A stretch of 64,000 nucleotides of DNA from Calliopum simillimum (GCA_951812925.1 OX638369.1:19559329-19623328); one strand, 5' to 3'; counted from the stretch's first letter, positions 32,690-45,535 are shown. Made by a program: numbers and translations. The notes: generated by a model from the sequence alone, not told the origin.

Positions 32690-33905
32690 AAAGTATCGAA
32701 AAATACATGATATATTGGTAAAATCCCAATAGTATCGAAAAACATTCTGTAAAAGTCAAAGCGTATCGGTAAAAGTTCAAAATTATCGAAAAACATCCAA
32801 AATTTCTGCAAAAGTCCAAAAGTATCGAAAAATATCCAAAATATCGTTAAAAATCGAAAAGAATCGAAAAAAATCCAAGATATCTATAAAAGTCCAAATA
32901 AATCATCTGAAACATCTAAAATGTTGGTAAGAGTCCAAAAGTGTCAACTAAAATATGGGTAAAAGTCAAAAAGTATCGGAAAACTTTTAATATATATGAT
33001 AAAAAAAAATATCTAAAATATCCAGAAGTATCGAAAAACATCCGAAATATCAGTAAAGTCCAAAACTATCAAAAAACATCAAAACTGTTTGTAAGAGTCC
33101 AAAAGTTTCATCTAAAATATCGGTATAAGTCTAAATTCAACGGAAAACTTCCAAAATATTTGACTAAAAATATCGAAAATATCGGTAAAATTCCAAAATT
33201 ATCGAAAAATATCCAAAATATTGGTAAAAATCAAAAAACATCCAAAATATCTGTTAAAGTCCAAAATTACCGAAAAACATCCAAAATATCTATAAAAGTC
33301 TAAAGGTTTCATCCAAAATATCTCCAAAAGTCAAAAAGTATCGAAAAACATCCAAAATATCAGAAAATGTCCAAAATTACCGAAAAACCTCCAAACTATC
33401 TGTAAAAGTCCAAAAAAATGATTTTAAATATCGGTATAAGTCCAAATTCAACGGAAAACTTCCAAAATATTTGACTAAAAATATCGAAAAAATCGGTAAA
33501 ATTCTAAAATTATCGATAAACATTCAAAGTATCGAAATATATCCTAAATGCTTATTAGTAAAAGTCCCATATTACTGAAAAACATCCAAAACATCGATAA
33601 AAATCGAAAAGTATTGAAAAACATTCCAAATATCCGTAAAAGTCCAAATGTATCATACAAAACATCTTAAATATCGGTAAAAGTCCAAAAGTATCGGAAA
33701 ACTTCCAAAATATTGGACAAACTTCAAAAGAATCAAAAAATGTTTAAAATATCAGTAAAAAAAGTTCTAAAGTATCGAAAAATATTTTAAATGTTGGTGA
33801 AAGTTCAAAAGTATCGAAAAGCATCCAAAATATCTATTGAAGTCCAAAAATATCATCTCAAATATCAAAAATATCGGTGCAACCCCAAAAGTACTAAAAA
33901 ACAAC
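32690..33905 (+). repeat. 39-bp-type minisatellite with higher-order repeat
   Basis: Degenerate array of AAAGTCCAAAAGTATCG-AAAAACATCC-AAAATATCGG-type units of about 39 bp. Blocks at ~33107-33208 and ~33418-33514 are near-identical, offset 311 bp (eight units), showing a higher-order repeat. A 120-codon open frame at 32941-33303 has a 13-residue period (VQNYRKTSKISVK) only because 39 is divisible by 3. Confidence 0.82.
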
Positions 33906-34098
33906 TCATCAAAAATGTCCACTTTGTTGTTGTAGTTATATGGGAAATTTTGATCCTATCTTTAAATGTCTGAATAAGAACTTATGAGAAAAAAATTATT
34001 GCTCGTGCATTCTACATCACAGGACCTTTCGTATGAAAAAATAAATAAAAATTCGGAATAGTTTGCTGGTGAATTTTTAGTACTTTTTTTGCCATATG
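33906..34098. other. Unique AT-rich spacer
   Basis: Nothing recognised between the minisatellite and the dispersed repeat. Confidence 0.35.
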
Positions 34099-34405
34099 GT
34101 ACAAAATAGAAAAGCTAATTTATAGTCCCTGGTGCACTGACAAATGTGGAAAAAAAAAGAAAATAAAAAACATAAAGTCAGTCTCAGTCAGCTTTTTGTC
34201 TACTCTTTGTACTCTGCTCTGTGTGACCGCATATTTTATCGTTGTTAATCTAATTTTACCTGGCTAAATGGCAAAATATTAAAAGAAGTTAAAATTTTTG
34301 CACAATTACACACAATTACCTTTCTAATGGTGTATAATTCAAAGTCGTACTCCATTTCTAACATAGTAAAAAAGGTAGGACAAATTTTTGTCTTGCGTAT
34401 TAGTA
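34099..34405 (-). repeat. Dispersed repeat, inverted partner of 23490-23801
   Basis: The reverse complement aligns with 23490-23801 without large gaps by eye. See that entry for shared blocks. Confidence 0.75.
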
Positions 34406-37235
34406 TATACATAGATGTATTTACCAAAGAAAATATTTTAGTTATATCCAGAAAAAAATTATTTTTTTGTGTTGTGGTCTACCCACCTTAATAACAATAG
34501 GCTGATGACATTCTTTGAAATATTTCGCTAAATTTTATATTTATTGAAAAAAAAACTGATGTCTTAAAGCAGGCCTGAATAACCATTTAAAGAAATTCCT
34601 AAACATTTCACTACTTTCTTTGCAAAATCTGCAAAGTTAAGTAACTTAGTTGTTTCTTTAAAATGCTGATGATAATGCTGACTTGTGCTTTTATGACTTT
34701 TCGTTTAAGAAGACATGATGGATTATGCTTTTGGGTTTGCTTTTGCTATAGTTGTGCTTGACTGATTTTTGTCTTTGAAAGCGTTGCTTTCGAGTGCAAC
34801 CGCGTGTTATTTTTGTGATAAGTTCTACGATAACTTGTACATACTTTGCGGATGATTTGATTTCATGATATGTGTCAGGGTCTTTTGTGAAAAATTCCTT
34901 TTGAAATTTCAGAAGGAAAAGTGAAAAAGTGATGAAAATGCGACCATTTCCATGATATTTCAATTTTAAAAATATTCCCTTATATAAACGGTAGCAACAA
35001 TTCTTTAAAGATTTTAATTGAAAAATCGAACCGCTACAAAAAATTCAACAAACAAAAGCAACACTCTTTTTTTTAAAAAAAAAAACAACATTGAAGGATA
35101 TTGTTGCTCTCTGTTATAGCACATTTCCGCAGTATAGTATGTCACATTGTTCACTTCCGTTGTGTCCATCTTTCTGGCTTTGCCGTCATCGTATGTATGT
35201 GAACGCATATATCCTATCATCGTTAACTGATGCATATGTATGGGGTCAAAATTGTTGCAATCGCTCTCTTTGGGTGGCTTAAAAGTGACAAAAATTAATG
35301 GACACGCACACAAGCAACAGTAACAATTGTAATGGATGCAGTGCGTTAGTGTGTGCAACGACAGTCTGTCAAGTGCATATTTAGGCTTTTCCGAAAGTGT
35401 GGTGTGTGTATATGCGGCATATATGTGTTTGTGCTGCTGACAATATTTATGTCTTTTCTTCATTGACGATTTTTGAATGTAGGTCACTTGGTAAGATTTG
35501 CACAAAAAAAGGCATTGCCCACAAAAGCACATGAACACATGCACACTCTAAAGTACTATACATATATCCGTATGTACCAAAGTATATGTTGTGTTTTGTA
35601 AGTGTGTAAACTTACAAATTTAATGCATATTTGTATATGATATTTCCTTCACTTGCAGTAAAGTGAATAAAATATAATATTTGTGTGTGTTACTTTGTTT
35701 CTAGAAGTTTCTCGAATGTTTTTTTACATAAAATTTTTTGCTACAGTTTTGTTTTGCAATCCTGATGTATAAAAAATAATAATTTTTCTATCACAAGACA
35801 CTTTATTTTCACATACAGTGGGAAAAATTGATTATGAAGCGCTTATTTAGATGTCTAATCGTTGAAGTTTCTCTTATTTGTTCATGATTATGTGTTCTTT
35901 TTGACAATTACATGCTGTTCATACTCGGCACCTACGTAACAAATTTCATCTAAATAGCTTGTTTAGTTTCCGATATATGACGTGTTAAATTCTATAATTT
36001 GATTATGTCTACATTTCGATTGATTTCGCTAACTGCCTCAATTTATTTAAAATAGCTTGCATAGTTTTTGAGACACACTATAACATGCTAAAGTCTATAG
36101 TTTATTTTGTTGACTTTTCAAGCATCCCATGATATACGTATTCTGCAGCTTTCTCTAAAATTCTATCAAAATGATATGAAAACGAAAAATTCAAAAAATT
36201 GTTGCGTCCATAAAATTTTAACCTCAGCGCAATCAAAGAAAGTTCTTTTCAAAAATTCTTTAACAACTCTGTTGCGTAAAATCAACCCACTGTGCTTTAA
36301 AATCATAAACATAATTCGTTGTCGACTCTGTTTCTGATGGTGATATGTTGTTGCATCTATGCGTGTTTACATATATTTTGTTTTTTAAGTGTTTGTGCCA
36401 ATCAAATTTGTAATTTTGCATCTACTTTAAAATGGTTTTCCTCTTATATATCCGTATTGACAAAATTTTGTGTCATAAATTTTAAACAGAAAGGGAAAAA
36501 TGTATGATATGTATACCTAAATAATACCTCGAACAATATCTTCATCTTGAAATTTCAAGTTGTCCATCCCTGTTAAAAATAAAACTGATCCGTCATTTTT
36601 CTATACTTGTGTATGCGCCAAATTTTAACCATATGTGTCACATAGTTTTCGAAATATTACGATTTTTGGGATTCGAGAGGCGTGACACCGCCTTAATATT
36701 GGATGAATATAATATATTCCGGCACCCTTTACAAGTCTGTCAAATCTTATTCAACTCCATCATATAGTTTCTGAAATATAACGCTTTTTTTTGAGGGGCG
36801 TGACATTGCCCACTTTTCCAGTGAATAATGTTTATCTTAGTGCGCTTTTGGTTCAGGCTTAAGTGGCGGAAATATACCCACACATAGATCCCAGAGGTCT
36901 TTAGTAATTCCACATCATCCTAGACATTGAGTCACGTAGATGTAATTAGTTCATTGGATCTGTTGGAGTTCTAAGGCTGATACTAAGACATGTTTATTTT
37001 ATTTATTTATTTGTAATCTTATATTTTTAATCTTAACAAATTGTAGACCTGTAGATATACAAAAACTTTGATTATCCCTTCAGCAAATGTTTGATATTGT
37101 TGGGATAATCTTGTCTTGTACCCATTTTCTATTTACCAAATATTTACTTCAGTTCAGTGTCGCATGCAAATGTTCGGACAGTGTTTGGATATGAATGAAG
37201 AAATAACAAATACAGCACAGACCTCTCATGCTTAT
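34406..37235. other. AT-rich DNA, no supported gene
   Basis: A weak ~115-bp tandem pair lies at ~35940-36110 ('aaatagcttg...agttt...'), and GGCGTGACACCGCC/GGCGTGACATTGCC blocks at ~36680 and ~36798. The 176-codon minus frame at 35014-35544 has no motif. Confidence 0.35.
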
Positions 37236-37236
37236 T

Positions 37237-38139
37237 ATACCCTACACCCAGGGTATATTCACTTTGTCCTTCCGTTTGTAACGCAGAGAAGGGGGCGTGG
37301 CAGGTATGGAAAAGTATATATATTCTTGATCAGCGTCACCTCCTGAGTCGATATAGCCATGTCCGTCTGTCTGGCTGGGCGGCTGGCTGGCTGGGTGTGT
37401 GTGGAAACACATTTTTTGAGAAAACTGAGGAACATAATTCAATGAAATTTGGTATTCTGCCTTCGTGGTAAAAGTTAACTCGGGGGATTGAAAATGAGCG
37501 AATTCGGTCAACGGACACTCCTACCGCCCATACAAAAAATGTATTCAAAATGAAATAATAAGAGCATTATTTGCAATAACAGAAGCAAAATACACATAAG
37601 TACTAGAGAAAGTAAGCATAAGCTCTGAGCAAAAACTAGGTGAATTCGGACTAGAGAGCGTGGCACCTCCCATATAAACAAAAGTTTCAAAATGTTATAC
37701 GCAAAGCGTTTTTTGAGATAACCCAACCAAATTACACTCAAACACTCGAATCTGAAAATGCAAGCTAACTTGGACAAGAGGGCGTGGCACCTCCCATATG
37801 AGCAAATGTTTCAAAATTATATAATGAAAGTGTTTTTTTAGATAATCCAACCAAATTTCACTCAAACACGAAGAACATTAATTGTAAACTCTGAGCTTAA
37901 AGTAGGCGAATTAAGATTAGAGGGCGTGGCACCTCCCATATAATCGAAAGTTTCAAAATGCTATACTGAAAGAATTTTTAAAGAAAACCTAACCGAATTT
38001 TACTCAAACACTCAGAACAGTAAATGCAAGCTCTACGCAAAATCAAGGTAAGCTCGGAGGCGAGGGCGTGGCACTTCCCATATAAGCAATTTGTTCTTAT
38101 ACTCTCCTAATAATATACTTGAAATGCAGTGCAGGGTAT
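37237..38139 (+). mobile_element. Dipteran TIR-type element with 142-bp tandem core
   Basis: Ends ATACCCTAC (37237-37245) and GCAGGGTAT (38131-38139). The left end forms a hairpin TATACCCT/AGGGTATA (37236-37257). Then come a block with 'cttgatcagcgtcacc' and 'gagtcgatatagccatgtcc', a motif I recall from many fly repeats, and CTGGCTGG simple repeats. From ~37560 units with GCGTGGCAC at 37658, 37782, 37924 and 38066 follow (spacing 124, 142, 142), each with CACCTCCCATAT and 'gctctgagcaaaaactaggtgaat'. The layout (conserved end plus ~150-bp tandem core) resembles DINE-1/Helentron-type elements, but that is inference. Confidence 0.65.
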
Positions 38140-38404
38140 TTAGTTTTTGGCCAGGCCAAAGATACCACCCTTACTAGTTTTCCTTCATTTCAGTTAAGTG
38201 CATACATTGTAGTATACTACAAAAATGCTACTTTATTGAAAAAAGTAGTTTTCACTCTCTTTTTTGCTTATGCTCTCTTTCTCTCTCAAGGGAATGTTTG
38301 TAATATGCCTTAGTAGATCATGGTGGTATTTTAAAAAATTTGTTGTAACCGAAAGCGATGACTCATATTATAACGTATTAGCATCATGCTTGCTGGCGCA
38401 TATA

Positions 38405-38575
38405 CGAATTTTCAAGTTTTTTCAAACTTTTATCAAACTTTTCAGACTTTTTGTAAACTTTTTCAAAACTTTTTTAAAATTTTTCAAGCTTTTTTCAATC
38501 TTTTTTCAAACTTTCTTCAAATTTTTTTATATTTTTTCAAACTTTTTTCAATCCTTTTTAAAATTTTTCCAAGGG
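38405..38575 (+). repeat. 11-bp minisatellite (TTTTTCAAACT)
   Basis: About fifteen degenerate units of TTTTTCAAACT. Phe-rich open frames over it (38264-38689, 38386-38661) are by-products. Confidence 0.8.
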
Positions 38576-40968
38576 CCTCTGCCGGCGTGTTCCCCAACGC
38601 ACGAATCCACCCTACTACCTTGCCTAACAATTTCACCAAAAAGATGCTTATCAACTCTTGATGAAAAGGTATTCAAACTTCATATTTGAGTGAAGTTGAG
38701 ATACCTTTTCTTCGGTAGATGATAATTCTGGGGAAAGCAATGATTCATAATACTAAATTCATTTCAATTTGAAAATATTCTCTAAGTCCAAAAGCACTAA
38801 ATTGCCAATTTCAAGTAATCCAAAAAAAAAAAAACATGTAATATAACTGTCCAAAAATAAAAACACAAATAAAAAATCAGCAATTGTTTGAGTTAAATTA
38901 TTTTGAGGGAAAATGAATGTTGAACATTTTTTTATTGGATAAGTATGTTTTTTATTAGATTTTTTTTTCTGGATGTTTTTTTATTGTTTTTTTTTTTTTT
39001 AATATTTTGGAGTGGAATCCGAGTACTGAGTTCAAGAATTAAAAGTTTCACAATTGTGCTGTCTACTTAATTATTAACCTAATTATCTATTTTGTTAAAA
39101 TCTTTAAAGTAAAAATCACACAAAATCATTATTATCACTTAAGTAAAGGCCAAAATAAAAAAAAAACCATGAAAGCAATAATAAATTGAGTGCAGAATAT
39201 AAAAATCGAATTAGAAAAAAAATAAAAAAATCAAAAAGAAGTTACAGTAATGCACTTCATGCAAAGACACACAAGCACATACACCAACATACATATGTGT
39301 CTATGTATTGTCACACCCACATTTAATGGTAGTTGAAACACCAATACATACGCTTTCCCAGCTATGTTGGCCCAATACAATAGTTTTCTGTTTGGTTGTG
39401 GAAAATGTTTACGCTCGATTTGTTTTGAGTGTGTGTGTGTGTGTGCATGAGCATGTGTGTTGTATTTGTATTGGGTGTTTTATGTTCGTACTTATTTTGT
39501 GGTTGAGTTTAATATACTACAACAACAAAACAGCAACAACAGTTATAATAAAAATAACAACAACAACAACAGGATAGCAGCAGCAGCAACAACAGCAATA
39601 GCTATCAAAAGAAGCAACGAAGATGAATGAAACGACTAAATTACCAGACAAGTAATGAATCGTTATGTCATCAGGATCAGTACGTGAGGCGACATTTGAC
39701 GGTGGTGGTGGTGGCGACGACGACAACAACGACAACAACGACGATAGCGACGCAGTCCATGCAACAATAAATTGAACTAAACAGAGAATTGAACTGAAAT
39801 GAATAGAAATAACACACACACACACATGTGTTTGTGTCTGTATGGGAGTATTGGTATCTATGGATATTACATATTGCATGTGTTACAAACAAAAGGACGA
39901 AACAACGTTACTGAAACTACTTGCTTGATGTTACACTTTCGTACGTAATGTGGAAAAATGATGAGAGTCCTTCAGCAGTGCATGAATTTGAATAGAAAGT
40001 AGAGCTGTTGTGCTGAAGATTAGCACAAGAAGTAGTGAAGGATGTGTTTGTTTTTTGTGCAAGAAGCATTTAACGTTTTGTAGTTGTTAGAATTTTTGTA
40101 TTTTTTATTTAAATTTTTTATTTTGTTTTTTTTTAAGGACACAAATGAAATTTTCAGTATAATAACACAGTGCAACACAAAAAATGTCACTGGGATCTCA
40201 TAGTATTTTTTGAAAGTTAAAGAAAAATAAAAATACACGTATTTTACCGAATATATGTATCAGGAGCATTCCAGTGATAATGGTATTTTTTAGCAGATGT
40301 TACAGATATACTTTTCAAATGTTTTAATGGATCGAATATATTCTAGTAGGATTAAACTTTACTATCCAAATTGATTTCTTACTAAAATCTTGGTATTAGG
40401 CTCAGTTTTTTACAGCTAAAGAAAGTGCTAAAGTTTTTTTTTTTACTAGGTATATTTTTGACCATATTCATCAATGTTTTTCTATTAAACCATGACGAGT
40501 TTCGTTATGAATTATATCTGTCGTTTAAGGTCATAGACTAGTGTATTGATTAATAGTATTTGCAAAAAAGTGTTCTTGCAAACATCTGTATTATACCCCG
40601 ACAAATAAAACAGTTATGGGTGTCCCGTACAAACGCACAAATCGATGTAATTAATTTTCTGTCTACACACATAACGGTTTAATTTTATTAACATTTTATT
40701 TAAAGCTAGTTACTTGGGTACTCTTAAAAAGTGCAGTAATTTTCGGATTTTATTTTGCCCAAAGTATAATAATTATTATCTTAGTACTTGCCCCATACAA
40801 ATACAATATTTATTTTATTAAGATTTCTATTAATTTTTTTCTAATATTGTTGAGAAAACTCTTTAAAAATTATATATATGGGTACGGTCACCGTTGGTTA
40901 CTGCTTTTCAGGGGATGAGACATGAGCAAAACTGTTATATAAAAATGAAATGTTGTTCATACAGGGCC
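38576..40968. other. AT-rich DNA with microsatellites
   Basis: Poly-T at ~38980-39000, (GT)n at 39429-39445 and the CAA/GGT/CGA cluster at 39519-39755. No supported gene. Confidence 0.35.
39519..39755. repeat. Trinucleotide microsatellite cluster
   Basis: CAA runs at 39519-39600, a GGT run at ~39700-39715, then CGACAA runs to ~39755; an AC run follows at 39812-39826. Confidence 0.85.
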
Positions 40969-41268
40969 GTTCAAGTATAACGTAAGCATGTTTAGGTGGG
41001 GAGTGGTTCAAGATTTGCTTATTGTTGCTTATACAGGAGGAGAGGTCGATTAAATTCTTACGTAAGACAAATAAATTTTTAAATTAAGGTCTAACTTAAG
41101 CCCTTAAAATTGATTTAAATTTTATATAATTATAAAAATAATTTAGTTCCTGAATTCTTGTTCGTATTTGAAAAACTGCTTACGTCTAATTATAAGAGAG
41201 GGGTTCGTGTTCACGATTTGTTAATTTTTGCTTGTATCATTGAAAATCTGCTTATGCAATGCTTAAAC
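40969..41268. mobile_element. Probable MITE with GTTCAAGTATAACGTAAGCA ends
   Basis: The left end 40969-40988 and the complement of 41249-41268 (GTTTAAGCATTGCATAAGCA) match at 14 of 20. A second inner pair, GGAGAGG...TTACGTAAG and its complement CTTACGTC...GAGAGGGG, is arranged symmetrically. ~300 bp, noncoding, old. Confidence 0.45.
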
Positions 41269-41828
41269 AGCATTTATGTAACTTATGGACACATCCCAAA
41301 GGCGTGATTCACGGAGTCTGGGGTAATGTGAAACAACTTGTGAGTCAAAAAAGGTCCAAGTCGAAGAAAAGGTGCCGTAATCAAAAACGTAAAAAATTTC
41401 GCGACACTAGCAGCCACTTAAGAAATTTTTTCATCACTGAATCAGAAATAAGTAGCTTAAATATTAAAAATGTGCAGCCATGAGCCTATCCCAGGAAAGT
41501 TCATTAAATTTCAGTTAATGGCCATCAAGTAACATGCAAGAAACACGCTTGGGATAATCATAGTGTTATGTTTTCATATAAAAAATGATTTAAAACTAGT
41601 TAAATATGCATGTATTTCGTACGAGTCCCGTATAAACGAAAATGTCCCGTACAAACAATTTAATTTTTATTTAATAACTCTCATTTAAATAAATATTTTT
41701 TCAAACTTTTATTGTTTTACTATACCATGACCCTTAGTCTATCCAAAAATATTTTTGCTAATTTTTAAAGTTTATTAATTTAAGAATTTTTTTAAGTGTG
41801 TTACTTAATGACATTTTATATTGAAAAT

Positions 41829-41939
41829 TGATTTTTTATTTAATTGAACTTTTATGTGTTAGAAAAATGCATTGATAGATTTATATGTAAATCGATCTTT
41901 GCAAATATATGACTAAAAGTTCAATTAAATAAAAAATCA
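41829..41939. repeat. Perfect 26-bp-arm hairpin
   Basis: 41829-41854 is the exact reverse complement of 41914-41939. The 59-bp spacer can fold further (GATTTA at 41877-41882 with TAAATC at 41887-41892). Could be a tiny MITE or hairpin RNA source. Confidence 0.75.
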
Positions 41940-43139
41940 GTTTATTAATTTAGCTAAAATCTTGCTACAAAGTCGAAAAATGGAAAGTATGCTAGATTTT
42001 GGCTGTCCCGTACAAACGAACTTCTTTTCTTATTTATTACTCTCTATCTATAAATATTATTAAGAACAAATAATTGGTTTTAATTGGTCTACGTCACACA
42101 AAATAAATGTACCAGATACTTTTTTTGATAACATTCTGGTTTGTCTTTAATTTAAGGTTTAAACTCAAAAAATGCGTACAATTTGTCCCGTACCAACCGT
42201 AGAATGCTCCATCAGTGATTTTTTTAATTTTTTCATAAAGTTTGCGTTTAATTTGAAATTTTGAGATTTTGTGCAAAAACCATCATATTATGAAATGTTG
42301 CTTATGTTTCTACCTTTAATTTAAGCTACAAAACTACAAAAAAGAATCCGCATGGTAGTTTTTCTTTTATTAGCAAAAATGTGCTAATTTTGCTACTTCA
42401 AAACTACATAAAGGACTTTGTGATTCTTTTCTCATTTTTATTTTACGGAATATATGAGAAGAAAAATACATTAAAAATAGTTTTCCTTATAAAACTAAAA
42501 CAACATAGCAGATTATCAAGTTCCATGGCTTAAATATAAGCTAAGGATATAAGAAACATTTCATAATAAGATGATTTTTTCACAAACTCTCTAAATTTCA
42601 TACTAAACGCGAACTTTAAACTTTGAGGTGCTATAAAATGAAAAAAAAAAACCACTGACACATATTCGGTAAAATACATATCTTTTTATTTTTCATTACA
42701 TTTCAGAAAAATATTATGAGACCCCAGGGAATTTTCGCTTTATGAAATTAAAATCTTAGTATCTGACTACAAAACTTTTTCGTTAAAAAATAAGAATTAA
42801 AAATTTTTTTTTTTTTACTTTTGTTCTATAAAGAAAAATTGTTTTTTTTAATAACATTTTTTTCTGAAGTTTTTGTTTGATATATTTTTAACCCATTTTG
42901 GCCCGGAACTCGATTCCGTTAAAGTTTTTTTTTTTTGGAATTTTAGAACGCACGATAATTTGGGTCCAAGCAAGAAAAATCATTTAAAATATTTAGAATA
43001 TCTTAAAGGGTTTTCGAGTGTATTTTTCTTCCCCTTGGGCTATTACACTTACTTGATTTGGAACAAAATTGGTTTTTGTAAGGTTATTGAATTTTTTTTA
43101 AGTTATGTAGTTTCAGTGATATGTCTTTTTAAACGTTGT
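41940..43139. other. AT-rich DNA, no supported gene
   Basis: Contains two of the five CCCGTAC-type motifs described in the findings (42007, 42187). Nothing else supported. Confidence 0.35.
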
Positions 43140-43735
43140 TCTATGATCAATATATTCCACTCACCTGAAGCATATATTTCATTGGTCCATGACCAGGTGA
43201 CCAAACAACCATCATGCGTCCTTAGTAAGAAAATTCTCATATTCAAAGATGTAATTCTGGCATTAGGAAAAATAAACTACACTGAACTGATATGCTGTTT
43301 TGAACACATTTCTATGTTCTATGCATCCCATCAAGTCTCACCAGCCCACGATAATATTCCAGCGGCCAGTGACCAAGTAGCTATATTAGGTTCTTGGTAT
43401 GAAGGTTCTAGTTTTCAAAGACAAATTTCTAGATTCAAATCTCAGAAACTACAGTAAATTGATATCTTGTTACATAAACTGTCTTATGTTTCTTGGATCC
43501 CATTTAGTTTCATGAAACCCATTAATATTGCAGTAGTCCATGTGACCATGTGGATTTATTGGTTTCTTAGTATAAAAAATCTTAGTTTTCAAAGATAAGA
43601 TATAGGGATTAAGAAAGTGTAACTACAATGAACTGATATGCTGTTTTAAACAACATCTAATGTTCCATAGACCTCATTCAGTTTTACCAGTGGTCAGTGA
43701 TCATGTGACCAAGTGGCCATATTGACTTATGATTC
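43140..43735 (+). repeat. ~170-bp tandem repeat, about 3.5 copies
   Basis: Copies anchored on GTCCATG-ACC-type cores with GACC at 43191, 43371, 43544 and 43707 (spacing 180, 173, 163). Shared blocks: TAGTTTTCAAAGA and ACTGATATGCTGTTTT. A 194-codon open frame (42873-43457) crosses two copies; it has no motif and is probably chance. Confidence 0.75.
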
Positions 43736-45412
43736 TGAATTTTATTTTTTATTTTATTTCAAAAAGATCTTCTTGGAGACTTTTAGTTATTGACGGAGGT
43801 TGGTGAGGGTGTAATGAACCCAAGGTCATTGTAATAAATATATGGCCATGAACATCTCCATTTTTTCCAAATTTGCAGTTCGGTTCTCAGATTTTAATAA
43901 GAATTAAAAGTTGATTATCTCAAAATAATATTATTTTTTTTTAAATTTTTTTTTTACAGAAAGGTGGATGATAAACTTCCTTTGCTTAAAAAATACAAGT
44001 ATTTACGTAATGACGGCCATGATTTGAAAAATTTAAAAATCATTTTTTTTCTTAAAATTTTTTTTAAGGAAATCTTCTGAAAGGTCGATGAAAAACATTC
44101 GTTTTTCAAAAGACTTAAGAAAAAAAAAAAAAGTTTTTGAACATTCATTTTTAAGAATTAAAAAAACAAAAAAGTTTTAACTTTGAAAAAAATATTTATA
44201 ATGACTTTTATTTTTAGTTTTTCTCGGCTTTGATTTTTTATTTTTTTTTTTTGAATGAAAAAATCCAGAAAAAATTAAAAAAAAAATTTCATATATTGCT
44301 CTCACTTTTTGAAAAAAAAAGCATACGACTTTCAAGAGATGCTTAAAAAATTAAATATAATCTTTACGTTTTTGAGTTAAGAATTCATTATCCTTCAATG
44401 TGCAAATGCTGTAATATTCATTAAAATTTAGTCCCCTCCTTAATATGTTTTACCCTCCAGCGACAATTTGCTAAAAATTATTAAGGATATAAAAAATAAT
44501 GGCGGAAATGTTTTAACAACACAATGTTATGAAAATGTTAAGAGGAAAATGTATCGGGGAAATGGTTGTGTTATGTTGCACGCAACCCATTTTTTTGCAC
44601 ATTTTTCCTGTACATTTGGGAGCAAATGTCAATGTACGGTGTTACGCAGATGTGGCAAAATGTTATTGCCATTGCTTAAATTTGCTTAAATTACACACAA
44701 TAAACAGCATAAACATTTTATAATTAGTTAAGTTTTCGAAAAAAAAGACACTAATTCAAATTCAAAATTTAAATAAATGCTATTAAAAGCAATAAAAGCA
44801 ACAATTTTTTACCATTACTTATTCCACAAAATTTACCCTTCAAAATTTGGTTCGATTTTTAAGATATCGAATTTATGAATATAAATTTCAAGAATTTAAT
44901 TTACAATACAACAAATCATTTTACCGAAATATGATAAATTTATATTGAACTAATTAAGCAGTCATTTTTTTATTTCTCCGGTTTTCTATTATAAGACAAC
45001 GCGGTGTTTTACCACTTAGGCTATTGCCATGGACATATTCCTTTGTATAAAAACGCTATATGTATAGATCATAAAGCTCACTAGCGCCATCTGTTGTGAA
45101 AAATTGCCAAATTGTTTTTAGTTGGCTAAACACTCTGGTTTTGAGACATGCTACGCTGGCTACAATTAAAACCTACGAGCGCAAATTTTTTGTCCATTTG
45201 CAATGCAGGCTCTCGATATTACGAGAATTTGAATGATAGATAGGCAGGTTCCCTTAAATTTTACCACTTTACTGTTAAGACATCTGCTTTTGGTGACATT
45301 TCCTCAGGTGTTTTTTTTTTGTCTGGAACAAAGAAATTTGTAAGATCGGACTGATGCTTCAGCGTTAATTAAGTTTTACTGCTCTACTTCTGATTTTATA
45401 GTTATTGTGATT
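43736..45412. other. AT-rich DNA, nothing recognised
   Basis: Several poly-A/T runs near 43930-44300; a weak direct repeat of GAAAGGTSGATGA at 43960 and 44079. No supported gene. Confidence 0.35.
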
Positions 45413-45535
45413 AGTGATGAGTAAACTAAATCCATAGCAGTATTGGTTTTGGTCTGGGATATTGAGTCTTGGTATTGGTTTTGATATTGAGTATTGGTCT
45501 TAATCTAAGGCATTCAGTCCCAGTCTCGGTCTTGA
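45413..45535 (+). mobile_element. Truncated relative of the hAT element at 6686
   Basis: Begins TTAGTGATGAGTAAACTAA, the TIR of the 6.7-kb element on its minus strand, followed by the same order of GTCTTGG-type hexamers and 'ctgggatattgagtcttgg'. The opposite TIR is not found within several hundred bases. Confidence 0.65.

Noticed and set aside
32941..33303. 120-codon Lys-rich frame
   Set aside because: 13-residue period produced by the 39-bp minisatellite.
35014..35544. 176-codon open frame on the minus strand
   Set aside because: Cys/His/Tyr-rich translation of AC/GT-rich DNA, no domain, no signal peptide, no neighbouring exon.
38264..38689. 141-codon Phe-rich frame
   Set aside because: Translation of an 11-bp TTTTTCAAACT repeat.
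39300..39900. Coding exon in the trinucleotide-repeat region
   Set aside because: Open frames here are poly-Val, poly-Cys or poly-Leu translations of CAA, GGT and CGA runs.
42873..43457. 194-codon open frame
   Set aside because: Starts in poly-T-derived Phe runs and then crosses two copies of a tandem repeat; no recognisable motif.
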